From NCBI GenBank assembly GCA_027452145.1, contig DAIDHB010000030.1:1-64000 (forward strand): a DNA stretch of 64,000 bases, written 5' to 3'. Positions 18,751 to 27,900 of this stretch are shown here, one piece after another; position 1 is the stretch's first letter; each line of letters starts with the position of its first letter. The translations under genes and the position numbers were made by a program. The DNA is from Planctomycetales bacterium (GTDB lineage Bacteria > Planctomycetota > Planctomycetia > Isosphaerales > Isosphaeraceae). A model generated the notes under the pieces. The model had not been told where the DNA came from. It made no database searches and saw nothing but the letters and a program-made list of their open reading frames with translations.

Positions 18751-20199
18751 TCAGGCCAGGACAGCCTCGACGACACGCCCGTGGACATTGGTCAGGCGTC
18801 GCTGGATGCCGTCGTGATAGAACGTCAACCGCTTGTGGTCGATGCCCAGCAGGTGCAGCACGGTGGCGTGCAGGTCGTAGGTGGTCACGGGGTCGACGAC
18901 CGATGCATAGCCGACCGCGTCGGTGGCCCCGTGCGCGATCCCCTTTTTGAGCCCCGCGCCGACGAGGATGTTCGTGAAGCCCTGGGGATGGTGGTCCCGG
19001 CCGCGGCTCAGCTTGCCGCGGTCGGCCTGGGCGAACGGGGTGCGGCCGAACTCGCTCGTGATCATCACGACCGTGGAATCGAGCAGGCCCCGATCCCTGA
19101 GGTCGCGGATCAGCCCGGCGATCGGGCGGTCGACCCGGCGGGCCTCGCCGGTGTGGCTCTTGTAGCCGTTGCCGGTGATGTCGTCGTGGGCGTCCCACGA
19201 GACGCCGTCGCCCGTCCAGAGCTGGACCATCCGGACGCCGCGCTCGATCAGCCGCCGCGCGATCAGGCAGTTGCGGGCGGTGTCTCGGCATTCGTCGCGG
19301 TCGAGCCCGTAGAGCTTCCCGATGTGCCCGGGCTCCGCGGAAAGGTCGGTCGCGTCGGGGATCGCCGCCTGCATCCGGGCCGCCAGCTCATAGCTCCGGA
19401 TTCGCGCGGCCAGGGGATCGGCCTGGGTCTGCGCCTCCAGATGAATCGCGTCGATCTGCTTGAGCAGCTCCAGCCGGTCGCGCTGGACCTCGGCCGACGC
19501 GCCGCCGGCCGGCTGGAGGTCGAGGATCGGCCGGCGGCCTCGCGTCTGGAGGGCGACTCCCTGGTGCTCGGCGGGGAGGAATCCGCTCGTCCAGTTGAAC
19601 GCCCCGCCGGCGGCGTTCGGGATGCCGCGCGCGTCGGGCAGGACCACGAAGGCGGGCAGGCTCTCGTTCTCGGTCCCCAGGCCGTAGGACAGCCAGGACC
19701 CCATCGCCGGGAAGCCCATCTGGCGGAAGCCGGTGTTCGCCTGGAAGATGCCGGGGATGTGGTTGGCCGTCTCCGCCACCATCGAGTTGATCACCGTCAG
19801 CTCGTCGGCGACCTCGGCCAGGCTGGGGAACAGGTCCGAGACCCACAGGCCGCTTTGGCCGCGGCGACGGAAGGGATAGTGCGACCTGTGCAGCCGCCCG
19901 ACCTTGCCGAAGAACGCGTCGGTCCGGCCGAAGCTCTCGGGCATCTCCTTGCCGTGGTACTTCTCCAGCTCGGGTTTGTGGTCGAACGAGTCAACATGAC
20001 TCAGGCCGCCGCCGAGGAAGATGTGGATGACGCGCTGGGCCTTCGCCTGGAAATGGGGCGCGGGACGGCGCGCCGCGTCGGCACCCGCCGCCTCCAGGTG
20101 CCCGCCTCGCAGGAGCAGGTCGGCCGCCGCCATCGCCGGCACGCCGAGGATGGCATCGCGCAGGAAGTTCCGGCGCGTCGACTGGACCTCGGGATTCAT
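18751..20199 (-). CDS. DUF1501 domain protein (Tat-exported, sulfatase-like fold)
   Basis: A 482-residue protein starting MNPEVQSTRRNFLRDAI, a twin-arginine signal followed by an Ala/Leu-rich core. The body has the DUF1501 hallmarks: HIFLGGGLSHVDSFDHKPEL, VINSMVAETANHIPG, VVMITSEFGRTPF and GRDHHPQGFTNILVGAG. The family resembles alkaline phosphatase/sulfatase folds and is abundant in planctomycetes, nearly always beside a DUF1549/DUF1553 protein, as here. The DUF1553 gene stops 40 bases upstream on the same strand, so the two form an operon. GGAGGAG lies eight bases before ATG 20199; longer frames run back into the upstream gene. The enzymatic activity of DUF1501 proteins is not established. 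A role with extracellular polymers is an inference. Confidence 0.9.
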   Translation of the reverse strand: MNPEVQSTRRNFLRDAILGVPAMAAADLLLRGGHLEAAGADAARRPAPHFQAKAQRVIHIFLGGGLSHVDSFDHKPELEKYHGKEMPESFGRTDAFFGKVGRLHRSHYPFRRRGQSGLWVSDLFPSLAEVADELTVINSMVAETANHIPGIFQANTGFRQMGFPAMGSWLSYGLGTENESLPAFVVLPDARGIPNAAGGAFNWTSGFLPAEHQGVALQTRGRRPILDLQPAGGASAEVQRDRLELLKQIDAIHLEAQTQADPLAARIRSYELAARMQAAIPDATDLSAEPGHIGKLYGLDRDECRDTARNCLIARRLIERGVRMVQLWTGDGVSWDAHDDITGNGYKSHTGEARRVDRPIAGLIRDLRDRGLLDSTVVMITSEFGRTPFAQADRGKLSRGRDHHPQGFTNILVGAGLKKGIAHGATDAVGYASVVDPVTTYDLHATVLHLLGIDHKRLTFYHDGIQRRLTNVHGRVVEAVLA

Positions 20200-20239
20200 G
20201 GGTTGGCTCCTCCGATCGCGGGCCGGTGCGCCCGTCAGG

Positions 20240-22954
20240 TCAGTTGACGAACAGGAACTCATTCGCGTTGAACAGCACCAGGCAAAGCTGGTCGAGGCCC
20301 CGCTTCGCGACGAACGCGCGGGCGAGTCGGCGCTCGCGACCGTCGGGCGATCGGGCAAACGCCAGCCGCCAGGCGCGCACGACCTGGCGATCGGCGTCGT
20401 CACCCGCCTCGCCACGGACGCGTGCGGCGAACCGCGCGGCGCACTTCTCCATGAAGGCATTGTTCAACAGTGAGAGTGCCTGGAGTGGTGTGATCGTCTG
20501 CGACCGCCTCGGGGCCGTGACGGACGGATCCGGGCAGTCGAGCGTCTCGAGCATGGGGTGGCTACCCGACCGCGCCCACAGGCGGTAGATCGTCCGGCGA
20601 TTGACCGCGTCGGAGAATTCGCCGGTCGGGTCGGTGAACTCGTGGTTCGTGTTGGCCCCTTTCCTGTTGAGCTTGACGTCCTCGAAGCTCGGCCCGCCGA
20701 TCCTGGGATTGAGCGCCCCGGCGACGGCCAGCGCCGCATCGCGGACGGCCTCGCCCTCCAGACGCCTCCGGTTGGCCCGCCAGAGCAGGCGATTGTCGGC
20801 GTCGATCTCCGAGGCGCGGCCACTCTGGACCTGCGAGCTTTGTCGGTAGGTGGCTGAGGTGACAATCAGGCGGTGCAGATCCTTGATCTTCCAGCCCCCC
20901 TGCATGAACCGGGCCGCGAGATGGTCGAGGAGCCGGGGATGGCTGGGCCGGCTGCCGTTGAAGCCGAAGTCGCTCGGCGTCTCGACGATCCCCCGGCCGA
21001 AGTGGTGAGACCAGATCCGGTTGACGAGGACGCGGGCCGTCAGGGGGTTGCGCGGGTCGGTCAGCCAGCGCGCCAGGGCCTCGCGACGCCGGGCCTCGGG
21101 GGCATCAGGCGCCAGGCCGAAGTCCGCCGGCAGCCCCGAGAGGGCCTTCAGGCCCGCGGGAGAGACGACCTCGCCCGGCTTCCGGTAGTCGCCGCGCTCC
21201 AGGACAGCGAAGAGCGGCGGTTGACGCGGAACGATCACGTGCGCGACCCCGACGAAGCCGGGCTGGTCGGGCGTCGCGGCCATCGGGATCTTCGATCGCT
21301 CCTTCTCCTCCTGGTTCACGCCGCCGAGCAGGGCGGCGACCTGGTAATACTCCTTCTGCGAGATCGGGTCGAACTTGTGATCGTGGCAGCGGGCGCAGTT
21401 GATCGTCAGGCCGAGGAAGGTCTGCCCGAGCGTGCCGACGAGGTCCTCCATCTCGTCGAACCGCGTCGCCTTCCGCATCTCGGTCGAGCCCTCCAGGTGG
21501 GCCACCTGGTCCCACGTCCCGCAAACGTGATAGCCCGTCGCGATCAGGGCGGACAGGTCCTTCGGATGGAGGACGTCGCCGGCGATCTGCTGCCGGACGA
21601 ACTCGTCGTAGGGCAGGTCGCGGTTGAAGGCGGCGATGACCCAGTCGCGATAGCGCCAGGCATTGTCCCGCACGTGGTTCCGCTCGAACCCCTGGCTCTC
21701 GCCGAACCGGACGACATCCAGCCAGTGGCGCGCCCATCGCTCGCCGTAATGGGGCGATCCGAGCAGCCGTTCGACGAGCTCCTCATACGCCGACGGGCTC
21801 GGGTCGGCGACGAACCGGTCGACTTCCTCGGGCCCGGGCGGGAGCCCGGTCAGGTCGAAGGAGAGGCGACGGATCAGGGAGCGTCGGTCCGCCTCGGGCG
21901 CGGGACGCAGGCCGTGGGCCTCGAGCCGGGCGAGGACGAAGCGGTCGACGTCGTTCCGGGCCCAGCCGGAGTCGTGGACGTCGGGCGGCTCGGGCTTCCG
22001 GACGGGCTGGAGCGACCACCAGTCGTAACCGGCGCGGCGCTCGGTCGTGGCGAGGAACGGGTCGATCTCCGGGCTTCCCCACTTCGCCCCCGCGGCGATC
22101 CAGCGCCGGAGCGCCTGCTTCTCGGCGTTGCCGAGCGAGGGGCGATCTCGCGGCATCTCCCCGGATTCGACATGATCCACCAGGGGACTCTCGTCCGGCT
22201 TGCCCGCCACGATGGCGGGCCCGCTCTCCCCGCCGGCCAGGGCGTCGGCTTCCGTCGCCAGCGAGAGCTTCCCCTTCCGGAGCGATCGGCCGTGACATTC
22301 CAGGCAGTGTCGGGCCAGGATGGGGGCGATCCCGGCGTCGAAGACCCGGGCCGCGGCCGGGTCGCGCGGCCGGGCCGGCCCCGGCCGGGAATGGGCCGGC
22401 TCCGGGATCGGGCCGTCGCCCCTCCAGATCTCGACCCCCGAGAGGTTCGCCGCGCCGCCGCGGGTCGTCAGCCGGATCTCACCCCGGTCGACGACGACAC
22501 GCCACGGTCCCAGCTTCCTCCACGTCCCGGCCGGGCCGCTGTCGAGGTCGTGCACCATCTCGCGGCCGTCGAGGAAGATGCTGAACCGCTCGGAGTCATT
22601 GTCCTCCCAGACATACAGGAAGACCGAATACGTCCCATCGGGGATGCCGGTGATCGTCAGATCCGCCTGGCCGTTCCAGCGGCTCGACCGGATCATCCGC
22701 GCGCGCTCCGGATCGGTCTCCGGCACGAGCGGGACCGCCTGATTCTCGAAGGCCTGGTCGCGCGTCTTCAGATGCTTCGAGTCGCCTCCCTCCCACGGAT
22801 GCCCGTCGATCACGACCGGCGGGCCGTTGAGGTTGATGCCCCGGAAGAACGACGAGCCGGGCGATTCCGCATGGGCCGAGACACACGCCAGGACCATCGC
22901 GATCGCCCACGCGACGCACGGTCCTTGTCGTTTGACGGGGTAAGGGTCGGTCAT
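20240..22954 (-). CDS. PSCyt1/DUF1549/DUF1553 exported protein with N-terminal carbohydrate-binding-like domain
   Basis: A 904-residue protein with a signal peptide (about residues 1-30). Residues ~33-185 resemble a malectin-type or other beta-sandwich binding domain (FFRGINLNGPPVVIDG). A PSCyt1 cytochrome-like segment has CLECH at 217-221. DUF1549 (~330-530) includes CARCH at 520-524, and DUF1553 (~645-900) includes NPLTARVLVNRIWSHHFGRG. The two CxxCH motifs are possible c-type haem sites. These proteins are a planctomycete hallmark and their biochemistry is poorly known. The gene heads an operon with the DUF1501 gene and is divergent from a GntR regulator. The GntR-type palindrome lies just upstream, so induction by a small acid or sugar derivative is plausible. 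Confidence 0.9.
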   Translation of the reverse strand: MTDPYPVKRQGPCVAWAIAMVLACVSAHAESPGSSFFRGINLNGPPVVIDGHPWEGGDSKHLKTRDQAFENQAVPLVPETDPERARMIRSSRWNGQADLTITGIPDGTYSVFLYVWEDNDSERFSIFLDGREMVHDLDSGPAGTWRKLGPWRVVVDRGEIRLTTRGGAANLSGVEIWRGDGPIPEPAHSRPGPARPRDPAAARVFDAGIAPILARHCLECHGRSLRKGKLSLATEADALAGGESGPAIVAGKPDESPLVDHVESGEMPRDRPSLGNAEKQALRRWIAAGAKWGSPEIDPFLATTERRAGYDWWSLQPVRKPEPPDVHDSGWARNDVDRFVLARLEAHGLRPAPEADRRSLIRRLSFDLTGLPPGPEEVDRFVADPSPSAYEELVERLLGSPHYGERWARHWLDVVRFGESQGFERNHVRDNAWRYRDWVIAAFNRDLPYDEFVRQQIAGDVLHPKDLSALIATGYHVCGTWDQVAHLEGSTEMRKATRFDEMEDLVGTLGQTFLGLTINCARCHDHKFDPISQKEYYQVAALLGGVNQEEKERSKIPMAATPDQPGFVGVAHVIVPRQPPLFAVLERGDYRKPGEVVSPAGLKALSGLPADFGLAPDAPEARRREALARWLTDPRNPLTARVLVNRIWSHHFGRGIVETPSDFGFNGSRPSHPRLLDHLAARFMQGGWKIKDLHRLIVTSATYRQSSQVQSGRASEIDADNRLLWRANRRRLEGEAVRDAALAVAGALNPRIGGPSFEDVKLNRKGANTNHEFTDPTGEFSDAVNRRTIYRLWARSGSHPMLETLDCPDPSVTAPRRSQTITPLQALSLLNNAFMEKCAARFAARVRGEAGDDADRQVVRAWRLAFARSPDGRERRLARAFVAKRGLDQLCLVLFNANEFLFVN

Positions 22955-22976
22955 CTCGATCGGCCTCGCACGACGA

Positions 22977-23005
22977 TTGACGTATCACTGGTATACCAGT
23001 AAGAT
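22977..23005 (+). promoter_or_regulatory. Promoter for the gntR gene
   Basis: TTGACG (22977-22982) and TAAGAT (23000-23005) are separated by exactly 17 bases and each match the sigma-70 consensus at five of six positions. The 14-bp palindrome occupies the spacer and touches the first base of the -10 box, so bound regulator should block this promoter (autorepression). Confidence 0.65.
22987..23000. promoter_or_regulatory. GntR-family operator, perfect 14-bp palindrome
   Basis: ACTGGTATACCAGT is its own reverse complement. Its TGGTATACCA core matches the T-n-GTATAC-n-A pattern typical of FCD-class GntR regulators. It lies between the divergent gntR and DUF1553 genes, within the gntR promoter spacer. 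It falls at about +6 to +19 of the predicted leftward transcript, so one site could repress both directions. Confidence 0.8.
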
Positions 23006-23012
23006 CTAGGGC

Positions 23013-23041
23013 ATCTTATCGTGGCTTCCCATCGAACACAA
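23013..23041 (-). promoter_or_regulatory. Promoter for the DUF1553-DUF1501 operon
   Basis: On the minus strand TTGTGT (23041-23036) and TAAGAT (23018-23013) are 17 bases apart. The -10 box is the same hexamer as that of the opposing gntR promoter. Transcription would start near 23006, immediately before the palindromic operator. The -35 box is weaker than the -10. Confidence 0.5.
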
Positions 23042-23059
23042 GTCCCCGGCGCTCGGCCC

Positions 23060-23764
23060 ATGAAGACTGACGAATCTTCCTCGAACGTCTCGAACGCGTT
23101 ACTGGACCCGTCGCCCGGGGGCCGCGGCGCCGTCTCGCTCAAGCATCGGGCCTACGCGGAGCTGAAGAGTCGGATCCTCTCGGGGGCGTTGCCGCCGGGC
23201 GAGCTGTTGTCGGAGCGGCAGCTCGCGTTGAGCCTCAAGATGAGCAAGACCCCCGTGCATGCGGCGCTGGAGCGGCTGGAGGGCGATGGCCTGGTCATCG
23301 TCACGGCGCAGCAGGGGATCATCGTGCGCGCGATCACGCCGCAGGACATCGCGGACCACTTCGAGATCCGCGAGGCGCTCGAGACCTTCGTCGTCGCGAG
23401 GATCGCCGGCCGACTCAATGCCGAGCAGGTGGGCCAGTTGAAGCGAAACCTCGTCGATCATCGCCGTGCCATCCGGCGGCGCGACATCGCCGAGCATGTC
23501 CGGCTGGACTCCGAGTTCCACCTGCTCCTCTGCGAGTTCCACGGCAACCGCGAGATCACACGCGCGATGGGCCAGATCCGTGACAAGACCTACCGCGTGA
23601 TGCACCACATCTCCACGCGGTTCCCCACCCGGATGGGCGAGGCCCTGGCCGAGCACGAGGCGATCTTCTCGTCGCTCCTCTCCGAAAATGGCGGGGCGGC
23701 CTCCGAGCGGATGGCCACCCATCTTCGCAATGGGGTGCAGAGCATCTACCGTCGCGACCCCTGA
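23060..23764 (+). CDS. GntR-family transcriptional regulator, FCD class
   Basis: A 234-residue DNA-binding regulator. The N-terminal winged helix (~residues 25-95) contains LSERQLALSLKMSKTPVHAA and the wing GLVIVTAQQGIIVRAI. The C-terminal FCD ligand domain (~100-225) is helical with DIADHFEIREALE, DSEFHLLLCE and ALAEHEAIFSSLL; these supply the Asp and His residues that bind metal and small carboxylates in this class. It is divergent from the DUF1553-DUF1501 operon, and its perfect operator lies between the genes, so local repression with self-control is the natural reading. ATG 23060 was preferred to the GTG at 23021 because the predicted transcript begins near 23012. Neither start has a clear ribosome binding site. 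Confidence 0.85.
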   Translation: MKTDESSSNVSNALLDPSPGGRGAVSLKHRAYAELKSRILSGALPPGELLSERQLALSLKMSKTPVHAALERLEGDGLVIVTAQQGIIVRAITPQDIADHFEIREALETFVVARIAGRLNAEQVGQLKRNLVDHRRAIRRRDIAEHVRLDSEFHLLLCEFHGNREITRAMGQIRDKTYRVMHHISTRFPTRMGEALAEHEAIFSSLLSENGGAASERMATHLRNGVQSIYRRDP

Positions 23765-24229
23765 ATCGTCCTCCGGGCGCCGCCGGCTGTCCGGCTTCTC
23801 CTCTCTGTTCCTCACTTCTCGTGTCGTGGCGGGTTGGCGCCGGTGGCATTCCCCGGACCAACCCTCGGCGCGCTCCGCGACGATCCGCCGCCGGAACCGC
23901 CGTGTCGCGAGGCTTGCTCGCGCCGGGTCGGCCCGGACGGTTTCTTCCGATCCGCCGGACTCCGTAGTACTACGTAGACAAAAACTTTCCGATCCACTGG
24001 CTTTCGTATACTCTAATTAGAGTGAGGATCCTCGACTGCCGCGGCGGTGTTGCCCGGGGGGCGACGGTTACGGCGCGGTGGGTTTCGAGGTCCGGGCGGA
24101 GTTTTGGCCCGGGTGCCGGAGGCGATCCGGCGTTTCCTTCCTTCGATGATCGGTGCGATGCAGCGCGGCGCAGCGGGGCGGCGATCGTGAGATGGGCCGT
24201 CGCCTTGCCTGCCTGACCAGGATAATTCC
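23765..24229. other. Intergenic region upstream of a hypothetical gene
   Basis: About 465 bases without a gene. The part at 23955-24025 is unusually A/T-rich for this DNA. It contains gtagtactac (a 10-bp palindrome), a possible -10 box TATACT at 24007-24012 and the 14-bp palindrome at 24010-24023. It is the likely control region of the gene at 24230. No good -35 box is seen. Confidence 0.5.
24010..24023. promoter_or_regulatory. 14-bp palindrome, possible operator
   Basis: ACTCTAATTAGAGT is its own reverse complement and overlaps the possible -10 box TATACT (24007-24012). An A/T-rich palindrome in GC-rich DNA about 210 bases before a gene suggests a binding site. The regulator is unknown. Confidence 0.45.
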
Positions 24230-24859
24230 ATGAAAGTGAAGCAGAGGGCCGGGTGCGGCCTGGCGACGGCAGCCCGGCGCCGGACCGGCCGGACGGGCCG
24301 GGCGGTCGTGCCGGCGTATCGGGTCGGCGAGTCGTTCGTACGAGGGCGGCGGCGATGGCCATCGGGGGCCGAGTTTTCCTTCGGGCCGGCGGGGGCCGAG
24401 CTGACGCTGTTCCACCCGGGCCGGCCGGTCCCGCCCGCGGTGGTCGAGGCCGTGCAAGGCGGGCCGGCGGAATTCGCCCTGATCGTCCGGCCCGGCGTGC
24501 TGGTGCTGGCGTATCGTTTCGGCGACGCCATCCCCTGGGCCGATGCGCCCTACTCGTGGCACCTCCAGCCGGTGTCGCGGCGGGTCGTGCCGTCCGCCGC
24601 CGCGATTGGCGATCCCGAGACCCGCGCCCTGCTCTGGATCACCCTGGTCGGCGCCGAGGACGGGATCGTCCACGCCCAGCGCGGGATGACCCTGGACCCG
24701 GCCTTCACCCGCGCGCTCAACTCGGCCGTGCGCGACCAGGCCATGGGCCCGTTCAACGCCGATGCCTGCGCCTCGGCCATCTCGAGCATCTACGGGAAAT
24801 ACCCCGATACGACCGATCGCCTGGCGATCGCCGCGGCGCGGACGGCGGGAAACACCTGA
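24230..24859 (+). CDS. Hypothetical protein
   Basis: A 209-residue cytosolic-looking protein with no signal peptide or membrane helix. Residues 1-45 are basic and probably disordered. Residues ~46-205 look like a compact alpha/beta domain containing FALIVRPGVLVLAYRFGDAI, then WITLVGAEDGIVHAQRGMTL, and a helical end. AGGA lies about ten bases before the ATG. The coding bias matches the neighbours. I do not recognise the family and cannot propose a function. It is convergent with the giant RHS gene and separated from it by 55 bases. Confidence 0.65.
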   Translation: MKVKQRAGCGLATAARRRTGRTGRAVVPAYRVGESFVRGRRRWPSGAEFSFGPAGAELTLFHPGRPVPPAVVEAVQGGPAEFALIVRPGVLVLAYRFGDAIPWADAPYSWHLQPVSRRVVPSAAAIGDPETRALLWITLVGAEDGIVHAQRGMTLDPAFTRALNSAVRDQAMGPFNADACASAISSIYGKYPDTTDRLAIAAARTAGNT

Positions 24860-24914
24860 GCGAGGACCACGACCCTGGCACCGAAAGACTCTCCGGGGAT
24901 GAGACAGGACCGGC

Positions 24915-27900
24915 TCAATTGCCTGTCGGCCCCGCGGCGGCAATCGCGACCCTCAAGCCAGAGGCCTCGGCGGCGCGAGTCCTTGCCTTGCCGAGCGTCG
25001 TCTGGAAGTTCCCGCCTGGCTGCCCATCGCGATCGCCGTCGATCGGGCGGCCCTGGGCGTCGAGCATCCCCGCGGCGATGATCGTGAGCTGCAACGGGGA
25101 TGCGGGGACCTTACCCCTGGGAGTCAGTGTCACGGTGTGCCCCGACGGGTCATACGTCGCCGAGATCAGCTTAACCGCCTTGCTCGCGTGGGCGCGGGAC
25201 TTCTTCGCCGTGCCGACCGTCGCCAGGTGATAGTCGCCCAGCATCCGTGCCGCGCCCGGGTCGAGCGCCCCGCTGAAGCCGATCACCAGGACCTTCGATA
25301 TCTTCCTCTTCGACAGGTGGCGCGTCTGCCACCGGACGCCCAGGACCGTCACCGGCGGTGTCGAAGTCGGTGTCGGCGTCGGCGTGGGTGTCGGTGTGGG
25401 GGTGGTGCCGGGCGGCCCATTCGCGACGTGGACCGTGGTGGTCGTCTGCGCAACGGCCGGAGTCGCCTGGACATGGCCGACGTTGTCGGTCGCCACGCTG
25501 TAGAACGCGTAAGTATGGCCGTCCTGCCCCGTGTAGGTGGCCGAGGTCATCGGAGTGCCGGTCAGCCAGGCCGTGAACGGGCTGCCGTCGTCGGAGACGT
25601 AGATATCGAAGGAGGCGATGCCGGAGCCGCCGGCGTCGTCCTGGCCGGCCCAGGCGACCGTGAACGTGGGCAGACTTGAAGCCGGTAGTGCGGCCACGGT
25701 GCTGGTGGGCGCCCCGATGTCGAGGGTGTTGGAGATCGGCGCCGTGTCCAGGGAACTCTGATTGGGCAGGCCGGCCTGGAATGTGACCGTGGCCCTGGCG
25801 CCGATGACGGTCCCCGTGGTGCCGGTGCTCCTGGGCGCGACGATATAGGTCACGAAACCTTCCCCGGCGCCCGAAGTGTTGTCCGGGGGCAGGAAACCCT
25901 CCGCCGGGTTGCCGGCCGGCACATCGAGCGTCGTGGGGTCGATGGATGTGAAGGTCCACGTCGCCGCACCGGTTTGCTCATCGAACGCCGCGCTGACGTC
26001 CACATAGACGCCGGTCGTGCCGCGGGCGTCGATGCGCGTCTGGTACGACTTCAGGCCGGCCGGCACCGCGTAGATCTGCCCGCCGAAGCTGAAATCGCCG
26101 AGCTGGAAGGTGCTCCAATCGAGGCCCGGGTCGAGCTGCTGGGTGACCTCGACGACCTGCGCCGGGGCCGGCGCGGACGGCTTGTTCTCGAAGTTGATGG
26201 CGTAGGGGAAGGCGCCGCCGTCCGGGACGAATCCCGGCGCACCGTAGCCGGAAGGGCCGGAGATGAAGTTCGGGTCCTTGGGCGATTCGGCGATCGTGGA
26301 TTTTGTGATTATGAACGAGGAGATGATATCGGACACAAGTCGGTTCATTTCGTACGCAGAGCCGGCGAGGAGGGCGAGGTCGATTGCGCCCAGGACTACG
26401 ATGCCGGCCTCCTCACCAACGGCCCCGACCAGGCCCGCGCCCGGGACTCCGACGGCGGATGACGTCCCGGCCAGCAGCAACGCCCCCCCCCCGGTCTCCG
26501 TGGCCTCCACGGCAGCCGCGGGAATCGTGTCGGCTGCGGACTCCGTCAAGAGACCCTCGAATTCCTGGAGGAGGCCCTGAGCTTCCTGATAGGCGTTGCC
26601 CGCAGGGCCAGGAGCAGGGAGCGTCGAGAAGAGGGAATCGGCTCCGGCACCGGTGGCCTCTCCGGGAATCGCCTTCACGACATCCGCGGATTCCTGGACA
26701 AGATCCGAGAACTGTTCCAGGAGGGCCTTCGCCTCGAGGTACGGGTCGAGGCCGGAAGGGTCGACATAAATCACTGGATCATTATGCGCATAAGTATAAA
26801 GATTGGCGCTGATTGACTGGCCGGCGGGGTCGGGCGCGAGGAATCGCCCATCGGCGGGGGAATAGAATCGCGACCGCATGAAATCGAGTCCGTTGCCTTG
26901 CGCCATCACCCCCCACTGCCCGTTGTACTGGAACGGATTCGGCACCGATTCGCTCGACCCGGCCACCTCTCCAAACGGCAGGTAATTGTAGTTGTCAACG
27001 TACGAGCCGGCCTGCCCGCTGAGCCCGGCGGTGTTCCCGATGGCGTCGAAGTCGTAGTAGGCGGCGGAGCCGGCCGCGTCGACCCGGCTCGCCAGGCCGG
27101 CGCCGTAGGTGTAGTTCGCGATCAGCTTGCCGCTGCCGTCGTACTCTCCCAGCACGGTGCCGTTGCCTCGAGGATCGACCAGGTACTGCGTCGTCTGGCC
27201 GTTGTGAGTGCTGGCGACGAGGTTCCCCAGGGCGTCGTAGGTGTAGCCCCAGGTGTCCGAGCTGGTGTGGACGCCGATGAGCCTGTTCAGGGCGTCGTAG
27301 GTGTAAGTCGTCGTCCCCGCAGCGCCCGTGGTGACGGTCAGGTTGCCGTCCTTGTCGTAACCGTAGCTGGTGCCGCCGACGGCGGTGTATTGATTGAGGT
27401 CGTTCGTGGCGTAGGCGGTGGTCACGCCGTCCCGGGTCACGGTGGTCCGATTTCCCATCGCGTCGTAGGCGTACGTGATCGCCTTACCGCCGGGCGGCGT
27501 CACCGAGGTGAGCCGGCCGGCCGCGTCGTAGCCGTAGGTCGTCGTCCCCTCCAGGGTCGTCATGGTCGCGACCCGCCCGAGAGCATCGTAGGTGTAAATG
27601 AACTTGGAATTGACTGTGCCGTCGGGGGCATGGTTGATCAGGGTCGTGACCTGGCCGGTCGGGGTGTAGGTGTAATCGGTGTAGGTGCCGTTGCCCATGT
27701 CCTTGCGCGTGACCTGGTCGGCGTCGTCGTAGTGATAGCCGACGATCGAGGCGCCGGTGCCGTCGGTGACCGTCGTCAGCCGGCCGCTGGCGTCGTAGGA
27801 GTAGTTGACCTCGTAGCCGTCCTGATCCACCCGGTCGAGCCGGCCTCCGGCGTCGTAGCCGTAGGTGACGAACAGCCCGTTGGGATAGGTGACCGAAGTG

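Noticed and set aside
24915-26580. RHS C-terminus as a polymorphic toxin with immunity gene
   Set aside because: No toxin fold motif is visible, the tail is 610 residues of Ig-like and linker sequence, and the adjacent gene is convergent rather than downstream.
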